A DNA stretch of 64,000 nt from 43-108 sp001915545 (GTDB taxonomy: Bacteria > Bacteroidota > Bacteroidia > Bacteroidales > Bacteroidaceae): assembly GCA_902491215.1 (NCBI GenBank), contig CABUGV010000002.1, forward strand, positions 114,963-178,962, written 5' to 3'. A model generated the notes under the pieces. The model ran no database searches. It saw only the letters and a program-made list of their open reading frames with translations, and was not told the origin of the DNA. Of the stretch, positions 1-9,776 are shown piece by piece (within the stretch, counting starts at the first letter, position 1; each line of letters begins with the position of its first letter). The position numbers and the translations under genes are program-made.

Positions 1-387
1 AAACGAAGAATGTGCTACAGTTCCAACTGCACTAAGAAGAGGTCCTCCGCGGAAAAGAATCATTCCTAAAACAAGCGAAACATACACTATTACAACAAGC
101 AGTGTCAGCATGAACGCCCTGCGCTGCTTGAGCGACCGATGTCCGCAAACTACAGCAGGAAGCCCCGACTCGACAAACACACCTAAACCAATGAGTGCAA
201 AAACGACATACTGCAAACGGGCCATGCCGATATTGGACACAATGTGGGAAACCGACCATCTAAGACCGTCGGAACTGACAAGACTGCGCACGTTCCATTC
301 GTATACTCCTCCTATAAGCGAAAGGAAAGCAACCAACAGAATGGATGCAATCATGATAAGCGGCAGGCGCTTAAGCAGGTTATTCAT
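1..387 (-). CDS. AbgT-like membrane transporter, N-terminal part (cut by window edge)
   Basis: An open reading frame without stop runs from an ATG at 385-387 to the left edge (129 codons). It encodes a membrane protein: a hydrophobic segment at about residues 9-26, then the stretch LVSSDGLRWSVSHIVSN, then hydrophobic segments near 58-76 and 92-110. The layout and the 'S-x-G-L/I-R-W' stretch resemble what I recall of Bacteroidota AbgT-family (p-aminobenzoyl-glutamate type) transporters; the substrate cannot be read from this fragment. Its start overlaps the last 8 bases of the response-regulator gene, so the two are probably translationally coupled. Another polytopic transporter family is possible because only about a quarter of the protein is visible. 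Confidence 0.55.
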   Translation of the reverse strand, partial: MNNLLKRLPLIMIASILLVAFLSLIGGVYEWNVRSLVSSDGLRWSVSHIVSNIGMARLQYVVFALIGLGVFVESGLPAVVCGHRSLKQRRAFMLTLLVVIVYVSLVLGMILFRGGPLLSAVGTVAHSSF

Positions 388-1102
388 CATCTGGTTCCAA
401 ATTGTCTATATCTATTATGCGAAGCTCCAATGCTCTGGTCACAAGACGTGTAGCATTTATGCCACCCCTTTCATTGTCTGGGAAAAGACGCGAAATCAGG
501 TCGTTCTGACGCTTCTCGAGAGATTTTACACCGAACGGCATACCCTTGAGCGATGCAATCATTTCTTTCGTATAGCCAAGAGCCAGGTGTCTGAGCATAC
601 GCTCGTCATACTCGTCAATATCATAGTCTACTATCGCTTCTTGTCGCTTGTTTTCATTAAGTACCGATTGACGGAAACGTTCAACAATCTTTTCCAGAAT
701 AGGCTGATTGAATACAAGTTTCTTGCCGTCAATAACGCTCTGAACATCACCGCTGGTAAGAAGTTCTCCACACTTGAGAATAATGCCGTCTGCCCCTGCA
801 TCAAGCACGTCAACCCAGAGTTTCTCATTCAAAATCTCGCCAGTAAATATAAGTACATGCACATGCGGATAGCGCGAACGAATATTACGACAAATGTCAA
901 CACCGACAGTTGTAGAACCGCCCAGACCTAAATCCAGCAGTACGAGATCCGGTTCCTGCTTTTCCATCAGTGACCAGAAATCAGACTCGGTCATAGCAGT
1001 ACCAATAACTTCAGCCTGAGGTATCTCGTTACGAAAAATCTCTTCAGTTCCCTTGAGTTCAAGCTTGACATCTTCTACTATTATAACTTTAAACTTATCC
1101 AC
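380..1102 (-). CDS. Response regulator, REC plus LuxR-like HTH
   Basis: A 240-residue two-component response regulator. The N-terminal receiver domain (about 3-120) has the expected residues: acidic E10/D11, phospho-acceptor D57 in VLLDLGLGG, T87 in LIFTGE and K110 in ILKCGE. The C-terminal part (about 165-235) looks like a diverged LuxR/GerE helix-turn-helix (LRHLALGYTKEMIASL, then VKSLEKRQNDLISRLF). It lies 91 bp downstream of the large sensor kinase on the same strand and is its natural partner. Its stop overlaps the start of the AbgT-like gene. Function as a DNA-binding transcription factor is inferred from the fold; target genes are unknown. Confidence 0.85.
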   Translation of the reverse strand: MDKFKVIIVEDVKLELKGTEEIFRNEIPQAEVIGTAMTESDFWSLMEKQEPDLVLLDLGLGGSTTVGVDICRNIRSRYPHVHVLIFTGEILNEKLWVDVLDAGADGIILKCGELLTSGDVQSVIDGKKLVFNQPILEKIVERFRQSVLNENKRQEAIVDYDIDEYDERMLRHLALGYTKEMIASLKGMPFGVKSLEKRQNDLISRLFPDNERGGINATRLVTRALELRIIDIDNLEPDDE

Positions 1103-1193
1103 GTTGAAATATTTCTTTTATGTTAAACAATTATCATTACTAAATAAATCCTTTTATAGAACACAATTTCTGACAGCTCAATGCCCGAGACTG

Positions 1194-4100
1194 TCAAGCA
1201 GACAACGGTATAGTGAAAACTATTCTGAATCCGCGTTGCGCCCGTTCAGCATAAATACGGCATCCGCGACGACCAGCACAATTATCGTGCTCACGTATTA
1301 TCTGCCTGCAAACAAGAAATTGCGTGCCATTAAGCGTGCCATGCTGAGAATCAATGCTGAGAGAGTCTGGATAAAACAAACTGTTGAGTGTCTGTTCGTC
1401 GTATGTCCTACGTTCGTCCGTAAAAGTAAAAGCAACAAAATCGCCTCTTTCGGAGAAATCCAAACTCAATGTTCCTGGTTCAGCACACTGGAAAGCCTCA
1501 GTCAGCAAACTGTCAACCAGATATTCCAGCAAAATTACATCTCCTACAGCCTTGAGTTTTTTAGATGGACTCGCTATATTGAATACGACATCGAGATGTG
1601 CCTTTCGGTTTAGTTTGTCGAAACGGCGACGTGCATATTCTCCCAAGACGGCAACTTCAAACCTGCGTCTGCGGAACATCACATTGTCAAGCTGACGCGC
1701 AGCGCACATGCTCAACAGCGTAAACACTTCCTTATAGTAGCATACAAGTTCGTCCATAGAAACAATGGCAGATTTATCGGGACTGCCATCTGCAGAAATC
1801 AAGTCGTCTACAATCTTGCGGATTCTGTTCGGATAATACATTGTCTCATGTTTTATTGTGGAAAGACAATTATCGAGCACCATGTTCTGCACGTGTATAG
1901 CATTTTCTTCCATCTCAGCCCTACGTTTCTCATCCTCCAGCAGTTCTATGTCAACCAGTTTGGAATCCAATTTTATCTTTGAATAAAAAAGATGTATGGC
2001 CGTAAACTGTGCAATAAGCTTTATGATGATTTCCTCATCGTCGGAAAGCGAAGAGTTGTGCACAACCACAGCAAGCACGCCAACCATGACATTTTCGCCG
2101 TCGTTTTCAATGGTAAGCGGATAAGTACGTAATGTTCCTGCAGAATCATACTGACGACGATTCTGATACGTACTCTTCATCATTTCTTCAAGATATTCAC
2201 GTTCAGGACACCCGTTTGAAAAAGAGAAACGCAAGGTTCCAGCCTCACCCGAAGGTACGCACAATGCCACTCCATCTGACAGATGTATGTCGTTGATACC
2301 TTCATGGAGAATCTCCACATAACGACCTATTCTTTCATCTTCACGGTCCAGGGACTCCCCACCAGCTGTAAAAGAGAACATACGTCTGTTGAAACGAAGC
2401 AGTTGCGACATGTTCAGCAGAAACAGCTGATTGTGCCTGTAGTACATCATATAATAAGCTGCAAGACCGAGGACTATCATCGTAACAATCAATATAATGA
2501 TGGTCAGCTTATTGGTATACGATTCCTGCAAGTCGTTGCAGTACTGTTCAATGTTCTTGTCCTGCGCCATAAGTTTATATAGACGCGTATAAACCTCATT
2601 GTTATAATGATATACGTTCCATCTCTTAAGTGCAAGAGCTGCGATGGCAGCTTCATTGCGAATGTCGAGAATGACATGATAATCCGTATTGAAACCACGA
2701 TTCCACAAATCTATTTCAGGCATGTTGAGTGTACCGCTCATGCTCATAAGTTCATTTCCTTCTGGGCAAACGCTGAGATAGTAATCATTGAGCATCATGC
2801 GGGCAGAATCGATATATGTCAAAGCATATTCATAGTAGCCGTCGACATTGCAGAAATAAGCCTGATCAGCATAGAATGAAGCTTTCTTCAGACGAGGATC
2901 ATCAGGTGACCACACAACGGAATCTGCTTCAGAAGTATTATCTGTCGAACCAATCGTATGGCCACAAGAGATAGGCATGAAAGCTGAAATAACAAAAGCC
3001 AGCAAGCACAAAGTCTTTGCCACGCTCTTCGGCAATCGGAAAAAGAAACGGCTGCCCTGCCCCAATCTGCTTTCCACCCCAAAAGCACATACAGAAAACA
3101 AAGAACTGGTCTTCTTATATTTTTCTATGATGCCCCTGCAGTTCATCAGTCCGAATCCACTGCCCTTATTTCCTGCCGAAGCACTGTCATTGCCTATTGT
3201 GCTGGAATCATACACCTTTTCATTGACAATTTTGTCTACATCAGCTTCTGAGAGTCCGCATCCGGTGTCGGCAACATATATCTCCACATACTTTTCTCCG
3301 TCCACAGCACCAAGACAGACTTTACCGCCTTCTGGTGTAAATTTGCGTGCATTCTCAAGCAGGGTGTTCATCATGAAAAGAGTCAGAGCCTTATCAGCCT
3401 TAACACAACTGTCAGAAGCAACCACATCAAGCAATATACCTTTCATGCTGAAAGCGTTTCTGCTCTTGCGGAGTGTTTCAAAAAGAGGAGCAAGTGAAAA
3501 TGTCTCTACGTGCAGACTCACTGTACCTTGCCTCATTTTAATCCAATGCAGAAGAACATCGTTGTAGTCATTTATTTTGTCGACAAGCTCTGAAACATAT
3601 TTCAATCTTTCGCCGTTCTGTTCAGCATTGACATCAGCAAGCATCTTCTTAACCTCACATACGATACGGTCAAGATACGGCGTGATGCCATACACGATGG
3701 AAAGACAAGTACATTTGTCAATATTGTCGCGTTTGTTTCCGACAATGCGCAACTCATGCATTGCTCGTTCTTCCTCAAGCTTGCGGCGCTCACCTCCCAA
3801 GCCAAGATACATCTCACCGTTTCTTACTGTCCACTCATAGAACACCTGTATGACTCTTATCATTTCCTTATCGTAGAAAGCCATTCCACGCTTCTCTCTA
3901 TACAAGTCATCACCTAGATCCGGAAACAGCGAACGAACATCACTGTCGACAGAAGACATCACAGCCGTACGTATGTCGTCTACATTAGAAACATCTGCAG
4001 GAACAGAGCCGGTTATCCGTCTGCATATCTCAAGCACTTTAGACAGTTTATCGACTATAAAGAATCCGTTTCTTCTCAAACGTCTTCCCCAAACAACCAC

Positions 4101-5459
4101 AAGGGTTATGACAGCAACAGCTACAACAGCCACAAACAGCAGAAGTGCATTAATGTTTTTTTCTCTCTGCAGGAGATTGTCGTAACGGCTCTGCATCTCC
4201 ATGTCCTGACGTGTAGCATCAAGTATGTCGAGATATATGTTTCTATTGTAATCCGACTCGCGCTTCATGCCCTTTGCACTGTACGTCATGCTCAACATCT
4301 CGCGTATGTCGGCAATCCATGCCGGCACAGTCTTTATCCTGTCGTCGGCAATCCATTTCATCTCGGTAGAAACAGAATCAGCCTCGACCTCAAAAACAGA
4401 CAAACTGTCTTCTGGATTTTCAAAACCATAATATCTGCTATGATGTTCGTTGACAAAATGAAGAGCATTTCCCAAACATTCCAGCGCCTCGTCATAACGT
4501 CCGTGATAGAAATAATAATGTGACATTGTGACGTAGGCCTTCGACATCGTATATATGTTGCCGTAATCGCGAGCCTTCTCCAACGACCATTCTGCCATCA
4601 TAAGAGGCAACACACTGACATCACCTCCACGCACAGAAAACATATCTTTCAAAAAGCCCACACGTGAGTATATCAGCGAATCGGCATCTACAAGAATGTC
4701 TGCTATAGACAACATTGCGTTAGATTCAAAATAGCTGTTGCCCGATATATGGCTGATCATGAGACATCGGGAAAGCATACGCATTTCTTCATTGCGCATT
4801 TCCTCAAAAGAACCTTTTCCCTTGAATCCGCCCCGTCCCATCATGTAGCAATAATATGCCATCTGAGCATCGTCATCCTCTACAAGTTCACGATGGTCTG
4901 TCAGATAGGACATTTCATTCATAGCCTGAGATTCCTGACGCAAACTATGATAGAAATCACATGAAACCAGATGAAATTCGCTTCTCGCATAGTCAAACAG
5001 TCTTTTCTGCCTTTCATTCAGATTATCCGACTCGTTCTCGATACGGTCGATACATTCCATTGCGGCAAACCTATGATCATAAAATTCACGGTTGTCCGAA
5101 GTGCGCTGACATATCCTCATCTGTCCAACATCTGATATCAGTTTCAGCAACTGGTTGGATGTACTTTTCCCGACTGTATTATATATAGCTCTTGCGCTGT
5201 CATAATCCATGTGCATCATTCTTACGAAAGCCATATAACACATGGCTTCATATTTACCGTCAGAATAAGAGCCTGACATGTCGTGGGCCATGCTCGCATA
5301 CATATACGTGGAGTCCAATGAACGATAACGCATCTTGTAGGCGCTGTCGTTCAAGGCATCGACACCAACATTGCCTCCTCCGCCGCATGACACAACAGAA
5401 AGACAAAGGCTCATGGCAAACAACGCCAACATACATAATACAGCTATTCGGCTCTTCAT
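1194..5459 (-). CDS. Large two-module membrane sensor histidine kinase
   Basis: A single 1421-residue reading frame. Residues 1-25 are a lipoprotein signal (VVSC then GGGG); about 40-420 is a TPR-like helical sensor region; a membrane segment lies at about 435-455. Next comes a kinase module with N box (LLENARKF, N703), G1 (DTGCGL, about 731) and G2 (GSGFGLMN, about 766), but without histidine in the helix where an H box is expected (LSIVYGITPYLDRI). At about 812-832 there is a second, internal lipoprotein-type signal (LLAFVISAFMPISC, Cys832), then another sensor region, a membrane segment near 984-1007, a GAF-like region, and an H-box-like helix containing IKHETMYYPNRI (His1204) whose ATPase domain lacks clear N and G boxes. 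The two halves resemble Bacteroidota DUF5112/DUF5113 kinases as I recall them. It probably signals to the response regulator at 380-1102. Confidence 0.8.
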   Translation of the reverse strand: MKSRIAVLCMLALFAMSLCLSVVSCGGGGNVGVDALNDSAYKMRYRSLDSTYMYASMAHDMSGSYSDGKYEAMCYMAFVRMMHMDYDSARAIYNTVGKSTSNQLLKLISDVGQMRICQRTSDNREFYDHRFAAMECIDRIENESDNLNERQKRLFDYARSEFHLVSCDFYHSLRQESQAMNEMSYLTDHRELVEDDDAQMAYYCYMMGRGGFKGKGSFEEMRNEEMRMLSRCLMISHISGNSYFESNAMLSIADILVDADSLIYSRVGFLKDMFSVRGGDVSVLPLMMAEWSLEKARDYGNIYTMSKAYVTMSHYYFYHGRYDEALECLGNALHFVNEHHSRYYGFENPEDSLSVFEVEADSVSTEMKWIADDRIKTVPAWIADIREMLSMTYSAKGMKRESDYNRNIYLDILDATRQDMEMQSRYDNLLQREKNINALLLFVAVVAVAVITLVVVWGRRLRRNGFFIVDKLSKVLEICRRITGSVPADVSNVDDIRTAVMSSVDSDVRSLFPDLGDDLYREKRGMAFYDKEMIRVIQVFYEWTVRNGEMYLGLGGERRKLEEERAMHELRIVGNKRDNIDKCTCLSIVYGITPYLDRIVCEVKKMLADVNAEQNGERLKYVSELVDKINDYNDVLLHWIKMRQGTVSLHVETFSLAPLFETLRKSRNAFSMKGILLDVVASDSCVKADKALTLFMMNTLLENARKFTPEGGKVCLGAVDGEKYVEIYVADTGCGLSEADVDKIVNEKVYDSSTIGNDSASAGNKGSGFGLMNCRGIIEKYKKTSSLFSVCAFGVESRLGQGSRFFFRLPKSVAKTLCLLAFVISAFMPISCGHTIGSTDNTSEADSVVWSPDDPRLKKASFYADQAYFCNVDGYYEYALTYIDSARMMLNDYYLSVCPEGNELMSMSGTLNMPEIDLWNRGFNTDYHVILDIRNEAAIAALALKRWNVYHYNNEVYTRLYKLMAQDKNIEQYCNDLQESYTNKLTIIILIVTMIVLGLAAYYMMYYRHNQLFLLNMSQLLRFNRRMFSFTAGGESLDREDERIGRYVEILHEGINDIHLSDGVALCVPSGEAGTLRFSFSNGCPEREYLEEMMKSTYQNRRQYDSAGTLRTYPLTIENDGENVMVGVLAVVVHNSSLSDDEEIIIKLIAQFTAIHLFYSKIKLDSKLVDIELLEDEKRRAEMEENAIHVQNMVLDNCLSTIKHETMYYPNRIRKIVDDLISADGSPDKSAIVSMDELVCYYKEVFTLLSMCAARQLDNVMFRRRRFEVAVLGEYARRRFDKLNRKAHLDVVFNIASPSKKLKAVGDVILLEYLVDSLLTEAFQCAEPGTLSLDFSERGDFVAFTFTDERRTYDEQTLNSLFYPDSLSIDSQHGTLNGTQFLVCRQIIREHDNCAGRRGCRIYAERAQRGFRIVFTIPLSA

Positions 5460-5572
5460 TACAAAGGATACATTTTCTCTGATTAATCCTTAAGCAGGGA
5501 TTGACAGCAATTAAATCAACATTCATACTGAGATGCGCATGCCCTTTCCTTACACCGCAACCTCATAAGCTA

Positions 5573-5580
5573 CAAAAATA
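5573..5580 (-). promoter_or_regulatory. -7 box TATTTTTG upstream of the sensor kinase
   Basis: The minus strand reads TATTTTTG, matching the Bacteroidota TAnnTTTG consensus, about 113 bp upstream of the kinase start. I see no clear -33 TTTG at the expected distance. Confidence 0.4.
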
Positions 5581-5685
5581 TAACAATATTCCTCAAGTTT
5601 TAATGCCCCAAGTAGGTTTTTAGAAAAAATAATCATAATTTAGCGATACAATAAAACAAATGCCCATCAATTATTTCCTTAAACA

Positions 5686-6036
5686 GTGAAGAATCTATAT
5701 TACAACCAGATAATTGAGATTTTAACCAATAATCCAGAAGGCGTAAAGGTAAACAATATTTCGAGACAGCTGTACAATTCACACTGCAGCCTGTTCGAAA
5801 CTGATGATCTGTACAAGAGCATCTACGAATCTACACGACGCTTTCTGTGGAAACAAAGCAAAAGCCCCAGTTCGCCGTTCTGCAAGGTCGACGGCAAATG
5901 GGGCGTATACGCATTGCGCAAGTCATTTGTAATACAGCTGGAACTGTGTTTCGACAACTGGGAATACGATGTTGTACAACACAAGAAACCTAAGGAAGAA
6001 GAAAACTCCAGCTATCCAAACCTGTTCGGATGGTGA
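5686..6036 (+). CDS. Small HARE-HTH-like winged-helix protein
   Basis: A 116-residue protein starting at GTG 5686; the only nearby upstream ATG runs into a stop. The first 75 residues (YYNQIIEILTNNPEGVKVNNI, then SIYESTRRFLWK, ending FCKVDGKWGVYALR) have the pattern of a HARE-HTH/HB1 winged helix: two helices, a wing, and a terminal 'G-x-Y-x-L' strand. The last 40 residues are polar. It sits alone between the divergent kinase and the convergent export operon. A role in DNA or chromatin binding is inferred from the fold; nothing shows a specific partner. Confidence 0.6.
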   Translation: MKNLYYNQIIEILTNNPEGVKVNNISRQLYNSHCSLFETDDLYKSIYESTRRFLWKQSKSPSSPFCKVDGKWGVYALRKSFVIQLELCFDNWEYDVVQHKKPKEEENSSYPNLFGW

Positions 6037-6056
6037 CCACCGGATTCTTCACTGCA

Positions 6057-7157
6057 TCATTCGCTCTTCCCGGCCAGCTGTGCACCTCTCAACTTGTCTT
6101 GCTTTGTTATACCTTTCTTGACTTCTATATTTATTCCGTCACTCATACCTGTTTCTATAAAGCGTCGGCTGAAAGCTGATGTTTTACTGTCATAAACATA
6201 GACAAAAGCTGAATCGCCGGAGAATTCCACAACGCTCTCCGGAACAGACAATACTCCTGATACACGACCAAGAACAATTTCTGCATTGGCGCTGTAACCA
6301 GACCTAATCTTGTTCTTGCCGTCTACATCAACAGCAGCCTTTATCTCAAACTGATTGGCACCATTTACCTCAACAGCCTTTGGAGAGATATATTCCAATA
6401 CAGCATTAAGTTTGAGATTCTGCATGGCACCGATGGTTATAGACACATTCATACCTTCATGAATGGCACCAACCTCTGTCTCGTCCACATTTCCCCTGAA
6501 AATCAGATTGCTCATATCAGCAACTGTAGCAATAGTTGTACCGTCGTTAAAAGTATTGCTCAATATGACTGAATTACCAACTTTTACCGGTATATCAAGA
6601 ATGAGTCCATCTATGGTAGAACGTATAAGCGTGGTACTAAGCGAGGCGTTATTTGACGAAACACCGTCGCGCACAATTTCAAGCGACTCGCCCGCTGCAG
6701 CTTTCTCCTCCTCTGCCTGAAGAAAAGTCTGTTCTGCCTGCTCATACTCATTTCGACTTACGAGTCCCCTGTCGTAAAGAACCTTCTGGCGTTCATAATC
6801 AGCCTTTGCCTTGCCGTAATTGATAGCGGCGAGACGCACACGGCTTTCGGCAGAGCTGAGACTGCTCATGTCAGGAATAACCTTGATTTTTGCAATAACC
6901 TCATTTTTCTCGACTGTCTGTCCAGCACTCTTGCAAATTTCGGATATGATGCCCGAAATCTGCGGTTTGACAGCCACCTCGTCGCGAGGTTCTATCTTAC
7001 CTGTGGCTATTGTCGAACGCACGATATCGCGCACCTGAGGACTAACCAGTTCATACTTTACCTCTTCTTTCTTGTTTCTCAAAAAGAGAAAAACAAAAGT
7101 TCCGACAAAGATTGCAGCCACCAAAACGATGACCGCCCATTTCAAATACTTTTTCAT
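6057..7157 (-). CDS. Periplasmic membrane fusion protein (HlyD/MacA-like)
   Basis: About 366 residues from ATG 7157; an in-frame ATG at 7172 would add five residues. An N-terminal membrane anchor (VIVLVAAIFVGTFVFLFL) is followed by a lipoyl/barrel-sandwich half (EVAVKPQISGIISEICKSAG), a coiled-coil hairpin (about 100-160, AINYGKAKADYERQKVLYDRG), the second lipoyl half and a beta-barrel. This is the architecture of adaptor proteins that link an inner-membrane transporter to an outer-membrane channel. It is the last gene of a four-gene operon with two MacB-type permeases and an ATPase. No outer-membrane factor is encoded nearby, so a TolC-like partner would have to be supplied elsewhere. Confidence 0.88.
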   Translation of the reverse strand: MKKYLKWAVIVLVAAIFVGTFVFLFLRNKKEEVKYELVSPQVRDIVRSTIATGKIEPRDEVAVKPQISGIISEICKSAGQTVEKNEVIAKIKVIPDMSSLSSAESRVRLAAINYGKAKADYERQKVLYDRGLVSRNEYEQAEQTFLQAEEEKAAAGESLEIVRDGVSSNNASLSTTLIRSTIDGLILDIPVKVGNSVILSNTFNDGTTIATVADMSNLIFRGNVDETEVGAIHEGMNVSITIGAMQNLKLNAVLEYISPKAVEVNGANQFEIKAAVDVDGKNKIRSGYSANAEIVLGRVSGVLSVPESVVEFSGDSAFVYVYDSKTSAFSRRFIETGMSDGINIEVKKGITKQDKLRGAQLAGKSE

Positions 7158-7210
7158 ATTCTTAATCTGCATTTATTTTTCATTCAATCAAAATCAAGCA
7201 TTTCTATATA

Positions 7211-8458
7211 TCACTCATCATGCATAGCATCTATAGGCTTGACAGACATGGCCCTATATGCCGGAGCCATACCGGCCAACGCTCCGAACACCGTGAGCAT
7301 GAGCAATGCACCCACTGCATCGCCGAATGGTATAAGGAATGAATAATCTGTCCCATCGGCCATGTTGACACCATACTCCAGAGCGGCAAGCACCATGACA
7401 CCAAGCGTTATGCCCGACAATCCGGCAACGATCGTTATAAGAACACTTTCCATCAATATCTGCACCATTATGTCCAACGGCTTGGCGCCGATGGCACGGC
7501 GTATTCCAATTTCAGATGTACGTTCGCGCACTGTCACCATCATAATGTTGCTCACACCGATGGCTCCTGCAAGCAAAGTGCCCAGACCGATCATCCACGT
7601 CAATATGCTGATGCCCTTGAACAGACTTTCAACCATGCTGAACATGGCTTCCGAATTGAAGAACACGACTGCCTGACGGTCATCAGGACTTATGAAATGC
7701 CTTTTCTTCAAAATTGGAGTTATCTGCTTCTCCAGCTCGCTTACGCTGAATCCCGGTTTAGCCTTGAAAGTAAGCATATCTATGCGGTTTCCCCTATTAT
7801 ATATGTCCTGCATCAGTCCAAGAGGAACAATTACCGTCTCCTCCGTATTCGAACCGACAGCCATGCTTCCGCTTCCTTTGCTGTACACACCGATGATGCG
7901 ATAATAAACGCCATCAACCTTGACAGCCATGCCGCACGGATCAGGAACATCAGGAAAAAGACTTTCATGGATACGGGAACCTATAATACATACCTTGCGG
8001 CCTTCAATCACATCCATCGCATTCAACGTTCGTCCGCACGACAAGTTCTGATCCTCAATGGCCCCATAATCGGTAGTAATGCCCTTGACACTGCACGACA
8101 CAGACTTATCGCCATATATAGCCTTTGCACCGTAGGAAAACACGATTGGTGCCACAACATCAACTCCATCAACAAACTGCTTCACAACCTCAGGGTCTGT
8201 GCTGTCGAGATTCCACATACGCCCTTTCTGAAAACCCTTATAGGCAAGTTCAGTAGACGACGTCATGATGAATCCCGAATTCGTGGCGAAACCTTCGAAA
8301 TTGGCAGTCATCATCTGCATGAATCCCAAACCTCCACCGCTGAGAACCACAAGCATGAATATGCCCCAGAACACACCGAAGGCTGTAAGCACGCTTCGCA
8401 TCTTGTTGCGCGAAACCGTGGACAGGATTTCTTCCAACTGATCAATATCGAATCTCAT
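7211..8458 (-). CDS. ABC transporter permease, MacB/FtsX type (second copy)
   Basis: 415 residues. One N-terminal membrane helix (about 20-45), a large periplasmic MacB-PCD-like domain (about 50-280), then three C-terminal helices of the FtsX domain (SNIMMVTVRERTSEIGIRRAIGAKP is the typical cytoplasmic coupling stretch). It resembles the adjacent permease gene, so the two probably form a heterodimeric membrane unit served by the single ATPase at 9777-10493. Such systems export peptides, lipids or drugs; the cargo is not deducible here. Confidence 0.88.
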   Translation of the reverse strand: MRFDIDQLEEILSTVSRNKMRSVLTAFGVFWGIFMLVVLSGGGLGFMQMMTANFEGFATNSGFIMTSSTELAYKGFQKGRMWNLDSTDPEVVKQFVDGVDVVAPIVFSYGAKAIYGDKSVSCSVKGITTDYGAIEDQNLSCGRTLNAMDVIEGRKVCIIGSRIHESLFPDVPDPCGMAVKVDGVYYRIIGVYSKGSGSMAVGSNTEETVIVPLGLMQDIYNRGNRIDMLTFKAKPGFSVSELEKQITPILKKRHFISPDDRQAVVFFNSEAMFSMVESLFKGISILTWMIGLGTLLAGAIGVSNIMMVTVRERTSEIGIRRAIGAKPLDIMVQILMESVLITIVAGLSGITLGVMVLAALEYGVNMADGTDYSFLIPFGDAVGALLMLTVFGALAGMAPAYRAMSVKPIDAMHDE

Positions 8459-8510
8459 CAGAAACTTATATATATTCGTTTTATACTTCCATTATTTATG
8501 AATCACAGCA

Positions 8511-9767
8511 TCATTCAGTCCTCAATGCCTCTATTGGACTTATGCTTACAGCCTTGCGCGCAGGAAGCAGACCAGCCAAAGTTCCGGCTATCACGAGTAC
8601 CATCATAGCCTGAAACGCAACGTTGATATCGACTGTCGGATCGACAAATATCTTGGCCGAAAAAACTCCCACATTCACGCTCTTTCCACCGATGGATACA
8701 TTCATCCATTCGGTGAACACTATGCCTGCAACCATACCGACATAGCCGAAAATGGAGGTTATGACGATACTTTCGAGAATTATCTGCTTTATTATCGAGA
8801 ATGGTTTGGCACCAAGTGCTCGGCGTATTCCCAGTTCGCGCGTACGCTCCTTTATAGTAATGAACATGATGTTGCTGATTCCCGCAATGCCGCTGAGAAG
8901 AGTAAGTATTCCGACCACCCACAAGGCCGTCACCAGCATGTTCTGAGCCTTCTGCATCTGAATGTTGTTGAGAAAGCGGTTGTTTATCCATATAGCAGAA
9001 AGATCATCGGAATGAAACGAATGTTTTCGTCCCATAGCTTTTCTGTACGACGCCTCAAAATCGTTGTTGGCCTTTTCGCTGTCCAGCCCCTTAGTCGAGA
9101 TTGTAATATTGTCGACACGGTCGCCCTTCTGGTAAATCAGCTGCAGGGTTGAAAACGGGATATAGGCATTGGGACTTCCAATGCTGTTGTCGTCTGAATA
9201 AACTCCAACAACCTCATACACCATACTTCCGCAACGGAGAGTCTGTCCCACTGCATCCGAGGCCTTTCCGTAAAGTACATCAGCCGTCTTGCTATGCAGG
9301 ACTATTGATTTTCTCTTCCCTTCCATATCTGGAAGATTGATGAAACGCCCGTAGACCATTGCCATCGGCTGAAAACGTGTGTAATCGGGATAAACACCAT
9401 TGATGTTCAGCGAGACGTACCCTTTGGGGCCAGTCAGAATGACGGATGAAAGTGTCAGCTGTGCACCGGCAGAGCTCACATTCGAAGCAAAAGAACGTTC
9501 TGACATTTGAATGTCGGCAGTGTTCAACCTTGTGCCTCTTCCAGGATTCAGACCGTTATATTCCATCGACGCAAATCCGGGATATATCCTCACGGAGTTG
9601 AGAGGAAGATTGCCCGACATGGCTTTGAAGGCATTGATAAGTCCGTTTCCCGCTCCGAGAAGAACGATGAGCATGAATATGCCCCAGGCTATTGAAAAGC
9701 CTGTAAGCACGGTTCGGAATTTGTTTCGAGAAACAGAATAATATATTTCTTGAAAATCCTCAAGCAT
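8511..9767 (-). CDS. ABC transporter permease, MacB/FtsX type (first copy)
   Basis: 418 residues with the same plan as its neighbour: N-terminal helix (FRTVLTGFSIAWGIFMLIVLLG), periplasmic domain, and three C-terminal helices with the coupling motif (FITIKERTRELGIRRALGAKP). It starts 9 bp after the ATPase stop, so the two genes are tightly coupled. In proteobacterial MacB the ATPase and permease are fused; here they are separate proteins, the common Bacteroidota arrangement. A long ORF on the opposite strand at 8752-9695 is a shadow of this gene. Confidence 0.88.
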   Translation of the reverse strand: MLEDFQEIYYSVSRNKFRTVLTGFSIAWGIFMLIVLLGAGNGLINAFKAMSGNLPLNSVRIYPGFASMEYNGLNPGRGTRLNTADIQMSERSFASNVSSAGAQLTLSSVILTGPKGYVSLNINGVYPDYTRFQPMAMVYGRFINLPDMEGKRKSIVLHSKTADVLYGKASDAVGQTLRCGSMVYEVVGVYSDDNSIGSPNAYIPFSTLQLIYQKGDRVDNITISTKGLDSEKANNDFEASYRKAMGRKHSFHSDDLSAIWINNRFLNNIQMQKAQNMLVTALWVVGILTLLSGIAGISNIMFITIKERTRELGIRRALGAKPFSIIKQIILESIVITSIFGYVGMVAGIVFTEWMNVSIGGKSVNVGVFSAKIFVDPTVDINVAFQAMMVLVIAGTLAGLLPARKAVSISPIEALRTE

Positions 9768-9776
9768 AGCAAGTTA

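Noticed and set aside
110..931. 273-residue plus-strand ORF opposite the response regulator
   Set aside because: It is antisense to a well-conserved response-regulator gene, is rich in unlikely composition and has no domain.
7697..8608. 303-residue plus-strand ORF opposite the second permease
   Set aside because: Antisense to a conserved FtsX-type permease, with no domain or promoter.
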